Assembly: GCA_039621445.1 (NCBI GenBank) | Contig: CP154956.1 | Coordinates: 87,612,482 to 87,676,481, forward strand | Origin: Euglena gracilis | Taxonomy: Eukaryota > Euglenida > Euglenophyceae > Euglenales | Length of the DNA stretch: 64,000 nucleotides | Reading direction: 5' to 3' | Part shown: piece by piece, positions 22,925 to 31,859 of the stretch | Layout of the letters: each line of letters opens with the position of its first letter | How positions within the stretch are numbered: position 1 is the stretch's first letter | The notes under the pieces: generated by a model | What the model saw: the letters and a program-made list of their open reading frames with translations, nothing else | Told to the model about the DNA's origin: nothing | Databases searched by the model: none | Program-made: the position numbers and the translations under genes

Positions 22925-23420
22925 CAGCTTTGCCTCTGGAACAAGCACCTCTGATGATGCTGGGCGATGCAGGGCGATGCTGGGCGATGCTGGGCGATGC
23001 TGGATTTTGGAGACCAGAGGTGGGGTTCCGACGCTGGGCGATGCTGGGCGATGCTGGGCGATGCAGGGTGTTGCTGGGCGATGGGCGATGCTGGCATTTT
23101 TTTTGTATATTTTGAAGAACTAAACCCATTTTTGGATAATTTTCTCACAAATCTCCAGTTTTACACCCATTTTGGCCATTATGGATCAGTTTTTTGCTAA
23201 TTTGGGGACTATTTGTCACTGATTGGGCAAATATTGGGCTAATTTGGGTCAATCTGAGCATTTTTTATGGAATTTTGGCCATTTTGCGCCTTTTTGGTAA
23301 TTTTGGGTCATTTTTCACAACCTTTTGTGGATTTTGTTGGCGTTTTTGGGTAATTTTTGGTTATTTCAAGTCATTTTAGGTCATTTTGGTTGCTTTTGGG
23401 GAGCCAATGGAGGCTTTATG
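22925..23420. repeat. Dispersed duplicate A, copy 1 (with GATGCTGGGC array)
   Basis: Starts with GATGCTGGGC decamer runs and GGAGACCAGAGGTGGGGTTC, then an AT-rich tail with TTGTATATTTTG and CCAGTTTTACACCCATTTTG. About 490 bases align with 49393-49800. Confidence 0.9.
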
Positions 23421-24240
23421 GGGCATTTCCTTTTGATCTTGGCGAGACAATTCAGAAAATCATTGCATCCCTTCACATTTTTTCTGTGACGGATACCCCC
23501 ACCTATGGCCGACTATTTGCCGACCAGGGCCGACCAGGGCCGACCAGGGCCGACCAGGGCCGACCAGGGCCGACCAGAGCACCAAAATGGGAAGTGACCA
23601 TAGGTGCCTGTCCTCGGGCCTTCCCAGGTGAAAACTTCATCAGGGGGTGTCCAGGCACTATTATTTTTTAATGCAAAGAAATTTACAAAATTTTAAGGTC
23701 TTTCGGGGCATTTTTAAGGTACTTTAATGCTTTTCAAGGCACTATTTTCCAGGGCAGTCCAAGGGCTTTCCAGGCTTTCCAGCCATTGAACGTTTTTGAT
23801 TTTGCACGTGGCCCAATATCAAAAGAAGAATTTTTGAAAAACACATTTTTTCGACTTCTGGTTGCACAGACAATGTTCCAGCGATGCCAGAAATCATTTT
23901 TCTTCCTGGACTTTGTTGTTTTCGTCAAAATTTTCCACTTCCGTTTTTTTCTCGGTTGGGAAAAATTCGACTTTTTTAAGGTATTCCAGGAAACATTTTC
24001 AGGCATTTTTACCAAATTTTTCAGGCACATTTTAAGGTATTTTAAGGTTTTTTGAGGCGCCTTAAAAATAATAATGCCTGGTTGTGTCCTCACATTTTTG
24101 TGTTCATTTTTGCGGGAATTGCGGTTTCCCCTCCGTATCTCTTTGCCCCTCTTCGGTCCACAAACTTTCTCCTTTCTGGTGGCACTGGTGGGAGCTCAAG
24201 GCGGCTGACAAGTCCCTGGGTCAACTCAGCCAGCCGGCCA
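23420..24240. other. AT-rich intronic stretch, no gene seen
   Basis: TTTTGGCCATTTT-like phrases, a GGCCGACCAG run at 23517-23578, and T-rich sequence with no credible frame. Confidence 0.6.
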
Positions 24241-24337
24241 CATAGTATTGTTTGAAGGGTTCTCGGTTTGAAGGGTTCGGTGGGAGGGGGGTCGTGCATA
24301 GGTGGGCATTCAAAACCAGGGGTGGGTGGGTTTGGAC

Positions 24338-24594
24338 CAGGGTTTTTTTTTTCTTGGACCTCCTGGGGAGGGAGGGGGGTCCCCCAGGGGTATATCCCAG
24401 GTCAAAGTACATCCCGGGGTGGGATATTGTTTTCGGCGTTGAAGGCGCTGAATTTTTTCGAAAAAGGTGCTATTTTTAGCATTTTCGCGATTTTGGCCAT
24501 TTTCAGGGGAAAGTGAGTGGGTCCCCAGGACCCCTCTTGGGGGTGGGTGGGTGGGGGGACCCCCCCCTCCCCCCGGTCTTAAAAAAAAACCCTG
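24338..24594 (+). mobile_element. hAT-like MITE with perfect 8-bp target duplication
   Basis: Best-preserved family member. GTTTGGAC flanks both ends (24330-24337 and 24595-24602). Terminal inverted repeats start CAGGGTTTTTTTTT and match the reverse complement of the AAAAAAAAACCCTG right end. CAGGG ends plus 8-bp duplications are hallmarks of the hAT superfamily. At 257 bases with no coding capacity it must be non-autonomous. The interior is C/G-rich arms around a TTTAGCATTTTCGCG centre. Confidence 0.9.
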
Positions 24595-24732
24595 GTTTGG
24601 ACCCGGGGAAAAAGTGCCCCGCGGGGGGTCACTGCATCTACAGCCAAGAGCCATGCGAATTTGGCCCCAAAAGGTTGGCCCCCTGGCCTTACCTTCAATC
24701 ATGGCCTGGGCCAAGCGTCCGGGGGGGGGGGG

Positions 24733-24895
24733 GAGGTATCAGCGCTGGAATTACACCAGAGTTACTCACCCAGGGGGAGCAACAAAAGAGTACTGGTGTA
24801 AGGGGTCCCTGGCCACTCACCACACACATTGGGCCAGAAGCGAAGTTAGCGCCGGCCATACACAGACAAGACGCTTTAGTGCAACGAAGGGGGGG
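24733..24895. repeat. 170-base dispersed repeat B, copy 1
   Basis: Contains GCGCTGGAATTACACCAGAG, ACTGGTGTAAGGGGTCCCTG and GAAGCGAAGTTAGCGCCGGC, ending in a G run. Matches 27563-27733. Confidence 0.9.
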
Positions 24896-25041
24896 GGGGG
24901 AGGTATCCGGTCCCCCCCCCTGGGAACACCGCTGCGGGCCGAGGGAGGCCAGGATGAGTGTCCGCTCCGCCTCAGGCAGCGTCCCTCCAAGGCCACTCCG
25001 AGTGGGCTTCGCTCCGCCGCCCTCCCTCCTCTTTCCCGCAG

Positions 25042-25105
25042 CCTTCTGCTTCTGACCTCCTTGGGGTCTCTAGCGAGCCCTCTGTTGGCGTGTCCGGCGC
25101 GGACA
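25042..25105 (+). CDS. Short candidate exon, Ser-rich
   Basis: A textbook acceptor (CCTCCCTCCTCTTTCCCGCAG) is followed by the frame PSASDLLGVSSEPSVGVSGA and a GTTGGT donor. Phase 0 in and 1 out matches 28270. The flanking 3.5 kb holds a hAT-like element and one copy of a 170-base dispersed repeat. No domain is recognised. Confidence 0.5.
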
Positions 25106-26221
25106 GTTGGTGCCCCCAATGACTTCTGCGGCCTTGGGCGGGCTCCTTTTCGCATGGAAGCATGTGTGTGCGTTTGCGTGGAGTTATGGCACATCTCACT
25201 GATACACCGTAGAAAGCACCACCGACCATTAGGGCTGTGATTCTGGGCGATCACGGTGCAGAAGACGTCATGACTACCCCCCCACCTCCACAAATTGCAA
25301 ATACCCCCCCACCACCAAAGTTTATTTTCACATGGCCGGCCGAAGTTCTCAACGTGCAAGTTAACGGGCAAGTTTGGCCGGTTGGCCCTCCCAAGCTTCA
25401 CTTTCACTTATGGCATGGGCAAAGCGCCTGGGGACGGGGGGTAACTGTGACCACCTGACGATGTACATCACGGGTATTGTGGCCGAACTGTTGCGTTTAC
25501 TTCTTCTGCCTTTCTTTCTCGAAATGTCTGATTTTTTTGATTGACCAAAGTTTGTGTCGACAGTTTGCCTTCCCCTTTGTAAGGCTGTGCTTGTGCTGTT
25601 CAAATGGGGCGGGAACCACCGAAAAGGCTGCTTGGCCCACGGCTAACCAGTGATAGCCGGCAGTGGCCCTTGTCCTCAGCCCGTGGGCTCGGTGTGACGG
25701 GTCAAATCTGCGTTATAAGCACTGGCCAGGGAGGGACGTCGGGGTGGGGTGGGGGGTTATTATGCTACCCTCATTAGGAATGGTGCTGACCACCCATGAA
25801 GATGACACTAAACAAATAACGAAAATAATATAAACAAAATACCGCCATGGCCTACCACACACAAAATTACCCCTTTTTTCACTTCACAGAGATCTTTTTT
25901 GGACGTTGGAAAATTTTAATAAATGCCCCTGACCTTAATTAACTCAAAGCGACCACAGGGAGGGGGTGATCCACTCGAGCATGTTACCACCACTACCAAG
26001 CGTCCAACCCTGGCATTGGCACAGCACTCCTCCCTTATCATGTACACTCAGACAGACAGAAACACAAAGTTCCACACAGCAAACAACTCCAGGGAAAACA
26101 ATGATGAGAAACATCGGCAGTGCTGATTTAACTGCCGCTGTTTTACAGGATCTTCTAACCTGTTTCCAGGGAATTTGCCAAGCCCCAAACCATACAATCA
26201 CTTAACACCTGTGTGACCACC

Positions 26222-27232
26222 CCCCTTGGGAGTGGGTGGGTTTCAAGAGTTGGTGGATGGGTTGGGGCTGCCCCCCCCCCACCCTTGGGGGGTGGCTGAG
26301 TTTTCGAGAGGGGGTGGGTGGGTTGGGGCCTCTGGATCCCCTGGGGGGTGCATGCTTCCGCACCGCGTGCACCGTGTGCCGCACTGCGTGCACCACATGG
26401 CGCAACGCGTGCACCGCGTGAGAAGAATCATTTCCAAATGTGCAAGTTTCACAAATTTCCACCAGTACGCCATCTGTAGTTGATTTCCATTCTTTTTTTC
26501 TGGTTTCCTGCAAATCAGCAACTTTTGGCTTTTTTGGCCATTTTGGACCACTTTTGGTCTCTTTTACTACTGTGGGCTGCATTTGACAATTTAGACTGCT
26601 CTTGGCTGTTTGAATGCATTTTTGGCTCATTCACACCAATTTTGGCTGCTTCTGGACATTTTTTGCACATTTGTGCCCTTTTTATGCCACTTCTCACTGC
26701 TTTTAGCCACTTTTTGCCCATTTTGGACCAATTTGACCATTTTGTGGCCATTTGCACAGCTTCAGCGGCCATTGGTACAGATTTTTGTGAGATCTGTTGG
26801 CAAAACCAGGTGATTTGGGCCAAAGACAGCCAAAAAGAAACAAATTCACCCAAAATGCCTTTTTAATGCAGTTTTGTAATCGATGGGCGCTTTTGCGGGT
26901 GTATTTTTTTCTCATTCAGTCATTTTAGGTTGTACCTGATTCTTGTCACGCAGTGCCACACGGTGCACGCGGTGCGAAACACGCAGTGCACGCGGTGCGG
27001 AAGCATCCCCCATGGATCAGATTTTGGCCTGGCCAAAGGCTGTGCCGGATATTCTTTCAAGCGTTTTTGGCAGATTTTGGCCGGATTTTGGGTGGATGGG
27101 TGGGTGGGTGGGTTTTCAACCATCCACCACTTGTGAGGGGGGCTTGGGTGGGTGGGTTTTTGAAGAAGAAAAAAAAGTGGGTTTGGGCCCCAGGGAAAAG
27201 TCCCCCCCCCCCGGGGGGGGAGGCCACTAAGT
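26222..27232. repeat. About 1-kb unit with inverted CGCACCGCGTGCAC arms
   Basis: GATGCTTCCGCACCGCGTGC (in part) at 26347-26370 and onward is inverted relative to GTGCACGCGGTGCGGAAGC at 26985-27004. Both arms also carry GTGGGTGGGTTGG-type stretches outside. The interior 26480-26920 is rich in TTTTGGCCATTTTGG phrases. Confidence 0.7.
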
Positions 27233-27562
27233 AAACCAATGGCCAGGACCCCCTGTGGGGGTCCAGCCATCCAGCTGCTTTTTCCAACCAGCAGCCCAGT
27301 ACCCCAAGTCGGGCTGCGAGCTGACACTGTTGGTTGATTGGAAATAATTTTGCTTAGTCTGACGAAGCCAGGATGAGCTAAACAACTTCCGCTGCAACAC
27401 GCCAAACGTTTTTTGAACGGGGGCCAAAAATGGCCAAACTATGGCATTTTTTTAGTCATTTCTTTCGCCCCGCTGGGTTGCCAGTTTTGGATATCAGCCA
27501 AGTCCAGCGCAGCAGCCAGAGGACCCCCCATCCCGGGGGGGAGGGGGGGAGCATATGTCCCC

Positions 27563-27733
27563 ACAGCGCTGGAATTACACCAGAGTTACTCACCCGGCCT
27601 GGCGGAGCAACAAAAGAGCACTGGTGTAAGGGGTCCCTGGCCACTCACCACACAGCCAGCTGGGCCAGAAGCGAAGTTAGCGCCGGCCATAAACAGACAA
27701 GAAGCCTCAGTGCAACTAAGGGGGGGGGGGGCA
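27563..27733. repeat. 170-base dispersed repeat B, copy 2
   Basis: Same phrases as 24733-24895 with about 10 bases more around CAGCCAGC. Both copies end in a G run, so it may be a short interspersed element of unknown type. Confidence 0.9.
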
Positions 27734-28269
27734 ACAACCAGCGCCTTCCAGCCAGCCGACTGGACTGTCCCTCAGGGATCCTAAGAAATTCTCCGGTGCC
27801 AGAGGACAAGGTTCAGAATCAATCTTCATTTCAACGGGAGGCACAGAGCATTTCAAAGAACGGAGGCATCCAAGAACTGGGAAACATTTTTTCCCAGTTT
27901 TATTTTTTCTCAAAAAATGACAATTTGCTTTTGCTTTGATTTTCAGCACATTTTTTTCTGCTTTTTGGAGCATTTTTTTTTCGTGATTCACCCAGTTTTT
28001 TTTGCATTTTTTGACCATTTTTGCCATTGTTTCGCGCATCTTTTTTTGAAATTTTCGGGTTTTTTTAAACTCGCATTTTTCCATGATTCCATATAATTCT
28101 TGTAACTTTGATGCCATTTTGGGTAATTTTTTTCATTTTTGTGATTTTTGTGATTTTTCTCCCGGATTTTGCACATTTTTACATATTTCCCGCAAAAAGG
28201 CACATTTTTTTTCCTGTTTTTGCGCATTTTTGCATCTCCCCCCACTTACCTGCCTCCCCCCTTTCCAAG

Positions 28270-28313
28270 ACCTTCATTTCTTTGGCACACCCGTGTTCCT
28301 GGAAGATTTTCAT
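28270..28313 (+). CDS. Very short candidate exon
   Basis: CCTCCCCCCTTTCCAAG precedes the reading LHFFGTPVFLEDFH and a GTGTTG donor. Phase 1 in, phase 0 out. The same frame stays open past the donor (VLDAGGGRYCFASHP), and a second donor, GTACTG, lies at 28337, so the right edge may be later. No domain is recognised. Confidence 0.45.
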
Positions 28314-28476
28314 GTGTTGGATGCGGGAGGGGGGAGGTACTGTTTCGCCTCCCACCCCAGTTGAAATGTGTTGTTTCCCATGGTACCGCGACTGCGCCAC
28401 ATCCCCGTTCATTCATGGCCACACGCGCGGATGCATGGCGCGCACATCCCCTCCCCATCCTTTTGTGGCTTGGCAG

Positions 28477-28548
28477 GGCACGCCTTGCGCCGCATTAGAG
28501 CCCGTAAATCCAGCAGTGATATTTGCTCAGCTGCTGGATTCCACGCAG
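28477..28548 (+). CDS. Short candidate exon
   Basis: Acceptor CATCCTTTTGTGGCTTGGCAG and donor CACGCAG/GTGCCC bracket 24 full codons reading GTPCAALEPVNPAVIFAQLL and DSTQ. Phase 0 on both sides matches the neighbours. A second frame (HALRRIRARKSSSDICSAAG) is also open. Clean splice edges make an exon likely even though the product is unknown. Confidence 0.5.
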
Positions 28549-29105
28549 GTGCCCCCTTCATTGGGAGAAGGTCAGCGGTCGTTTGTTGTGGTATATTCAA
28601 TTTTAATGTGCAGAAGGGACGCATGAATTACAAAGGAATTTCCCATGCCCAATGGCATATGCATTGATTGGCGAATGCACATTCTCCGAACGACATGCAT
28701 GCAGATTTCCCCCCAATTCCCACCTATTTCCAGAGACGTTGGTTTCATGTTTCCGATTGCACGCATCAATGTTTCCTGATTTGTGGGATTGCAGGTGCCG
28801 TTGTGGTGGGCCAAGGCATGAGGCGGGGGAGTTCCCCCCCCCCCATCTAAAGCACATTGTGTTGTTGACACACACCCCGTGTCAGCAGCATATTCTTGGA
28901 ACGTTGCTGTTTGAAGGTTGGTGCCCCCCGCTGTCGAATGGCCAGTCGCTGACCGTTGGCCCGGGATTTGACCCCCCCCCCTAGTGCGTCCGCAGGTTTG
29001 ATGCATTTCTGTTTGCTTTGCTCCCCCGTGGAATCTGTGGAATGATCACGCCGGTTGGTGGTCGTACAACAGGAGGAAGAGGGGGGGGGAGGACAGGTGC
29101 ACCAG

Positions 29106-29212
29106 TTGGTGCTGCGTGAAATGCAAAAAACTTGGTGGGGCCCCGCCTCCCCTCGGCCGGCGTTGAGCGCTGCCGCCTCGGCTGAGCAAGTTGCCCGCGT
29201 CTCGCACCACTG
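29106..29212 (+). CDS. Candidate exon followed by a 62-base intron
   Basis: The frame reads LVLREMQKTWWGPASPRPAL, then SAAASAEQVARVSHH, in phase 0 after GGTGCACCAG and ends at TG/GTGGGG in phase 2. The next exon at 29275 needs exactly that phase. The intervening 62 bases are pyrimidine-rich with a clean CAG end. If real, this is by far the shortest intron of the model. Confidence 0.45.
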
Positions 29213-29274
29213 GTGGGGCGGCTATTGTATCCCTCTCCCTGCCCTGCCCCTCTTCTCCCTCGCCGCTGTACCAG

Positions 29275-29335
29275 CCCCGAAGGCAGGCTTTGGTCCAACG
29301 CGACCCCGCTGCTCACTGTCGACTGTGGCAAATCT
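29275..29335 (+). CDS. Short candidate exon
   Basis: The long pyrimidine tract ending GCTGTACCAG is one of the best acceptors in the window, and TCT/GTGAGC is a good donor. The phase-consistent reading is PEGRLWSNATPLLTVDCGKS. An alternative frame (PRRQALVQRDPAAHCRLWQI) is open. No domain is recognised. Confidence 0.5.
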
Positions 29336-30248
29336 GTGAGCTTTTCTTTTTTGCACCGAGCTCGCAGCCTCGGGATTAACCCGGAAAACAAAAAAAGAAA
29401 GCGTGAAAATGATGGCTTGCTGATCAGGGCCTGATGCGTTGGCCGAAGTTGTTTTCGGCTGACAGGGAATATGCAGAAGAAACCCAAAAAAACACCACCA
29501 CAGAAGGCCAGGGCTGGACGGAAATCCCCTATAGGTGGTGGGTGGGGGAGGGTGATCACCCCCACCCCCATCCGGCCTGGTGGGGGTGGACAGGACCTCG
29601 CAAAGGAGAATTCCTTCGCACCGTCGGCGCCGAGATGGAACTTTGACCGGAAGAAAATTGGTGCCAGAAATACAGGAAAGCCTGGTTTGGGGAGGGGTTG
29701 GACCCCACCACCAGTGCCCGTACAGCCCTGCAGAAAGCAGAAAATACCAAAGTAGGGAAAAAAAACAGGAACAGAAACGAAAAGCGTGTTTTTTTTGATT
29801 TTTTCTTCAATTTTTTTTTATTTCTGCTGGAAATTTTTTTGACTCTTGAAACTTCCTCAATTTGACCCCAATTTCCCCTTGGACCAAAGTCTTTGTCCAT
29901 TTTTTGTAATTTTTGCATTTTTTTGGTCCACATTTTTGGTAAAACGAAAAAAATTCCCTGGCGGAGGGAGGTCCTCTCAAACAGAAAGCGTACATCCCGG
30001 GGGAGCTCCTGAAGGATTTACACGTAACTTGCCATTTTTTGTGTTTATTTGTGGTTTTTTTTCATTTCTTTACGACTCGTTTTTCGAGGGCCCATGTTAT
30101 GCCCCCCATGGGGAGAGAAAGCCATTTGGCCAAACACCAAAGGAAAAGAGCCTGGCCCAGGATTTGTGCCCGCCCACCAGCCCACTGTAAAGCTTCTTCC
30201 CCCCCCCTGCTGTACTGCCCTCTTCCCTGCTGCCCTGGAACCATTGAG

Positions 30249-30423
30249 GCTGCTGCGGCTGTCCTCCGCCTGCTGTCCCACGTTGTTGTACACTCCCGCC
30301 GGCTTGTCACGCACGCACCACAGTGCACCCCTGTCGATACTGCACCCCCGCTGCCACGTACCCCTGCGGCGCGCTATTTTGGTTTACTGGAGGCTTTGGA
30401 TGCAGCGCCCATCCCACCCAACG
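30249..30423 (+). CDS. Candidate exon, helical segment
   Basis: Pyrimidine-rich sequence ends at CCATTGAG, and AACG/GTCAGT is a strong donor. The frame reads AAAAVLRLLSHVVVHSRRLV, later PAARYFGLLEALDAAPIPPN. It leaves in phase 1, matching 35220. The Ala/Leu/Val helix followed by a basic stretch is not assigned to a family. The following 4.8-kb intron contains the pyrimidine-rich tract and the first palindrome cluster. Confidence 0.55.
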
Positions 30424-30639
30424 GTCAGTCCCCACCGCCAAGCAGGGACGTTGCTGTTAAATCAAGCTGCTCCCACAAGAAAGGATGGACAGGGCAAAAG
30501 AGTCACCTTGAGCTCTAAACGTTCCTTCATCAACCTCCTGTTAGAAAGATCAGGCTAGCTAGAGAGAAGCCACTGGTTGACGGGTGCACCCCCTCCCCCC
30601 GAGCGCTTAGCACGCGCCACGATTGAACAGGGTTTCCCA

Positions 30640-30735
30640 CGAGTTCGTGCCACGAATAATCACGAATAATCACGAATTTGGGGATTTTCCAAAATCAGAA
30701 ATAATCACGAATAAAGCACGAATAATCAAATCAAC
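30640..30735. repeat. AATCACGAAT short tandem motif
   Basis: Six or more degenerate AATCACGAAT/AATAATCACG units. A similar phrase (ACGATTAATCACGAT) closes the pyrimidine-rich tract at 31800. Confidence 0.75.
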
Positions 30736-30779
30736 GAACGCCGGAAAAAAGTGTGTGTTATCACTGCAGAACGTGTCTT

Positions 30780-31800
30780 CAGAATGACCCCCATCATAGA
30801 GTGGACTCTCACCCCCGCCCCCACCTCGTCCCTTCCATTGACTATTTCCTCATCCGCCTCTCAGATCTCAATCTAGCAATTTTTGTGCCTTTATCTTTTT
30901 TTCCTTGTTGCTCGACCCCCCTCAAAACAAGTGATCCTTGTCATTTTTTCATTTGTGCTTCCCTCTTTTTCTCCACCATTTAAGTCCCCTCTCTCGTGTA
31001 GTCCACACTTCCCAAAATCCCTCCCCCCTCTTTCACCTCCCCTCGTCTCCCAAAGAAAGCTATTACCGAGCTCTATTTGGCCTTTTTGTTTTCAAGTTTG
31101 TGATTCTTATAAATCTTCTTTCTCACTCACTTTCCCCCCTCACCCCCCATGTTATCCCTTCCTGTACCAACTCTCTGGCTTATTAAAAAAGCCTTTTTTT
31201 GTCCCCCACATGTAAAGGATGATCCCTCCAATCACCTCACCCAAAACACCGCCCTCACTGTATTTCATTGTTTCCTCACCTCCTATAACACCCGCTCCTG
31301 CTCCATCCACACTTTAACCCCTCTCGGTCGCTACCATAGATCTTACGCTTTTTTTTCCTCCTTTACGCACCCCCCATCCCAATTGGCGGCCCCCAAATCG
31401 GCCCTGTTACTACGCTGTACACCATCCCTGCTCGTATACCCCCAATACCCTCACCCCACCAGACCCCCTGATCCTGCGGATTCCCCCTCAGGCCTCCCCA
31501 TCCCCACATCCCCCTAGGTGTATTGCCGTTTGTTGCATCATGCTCCCACCCCGACCACCAATCTCCACCCTGCCCACCCGTTCTTCCCATCTCAATACCA
31601 CAACGAGATTCCACCCAACCCCTCACCCTAGAATTTCCAAATCTTCTCTCACCTACCAACATCCCACTCTCTTCCTCTCCCATCTACTCTTTCACCCACA
31701 CCATCCACTACAAAACCTCTCACCCCCTCATCAAATGCGCTCCTACACCATTTTTCCCAATTTTTTGCCCCCCACCTTGCAATTCTTCATAAATCACACT
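30780..31800. other. Kilobase pyrimidine-rich strand-asymmetric tract
   Basis: The + strand is strongly C+T rich for about 1 kb without simple periodicity. Open frames here reflect composition (Pro, Ser, Leu, Phe, Thr) and no protein family is recognised. It lies inside the proposed 4.8-kb intron 30424-35219. Confidence 0.8.
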
Positions 31801-31859
31801 CACGATTAATCACGATCCACGACATTTCCCCAACCTCCTCTCTCATAACAGTACCCCCA

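Noticed and set aside
28981-29571. 196-codon minus-strand frame
   Set aside because: Composition-driven reverse of candidate + strand exons with good splice sites; no domain seen.
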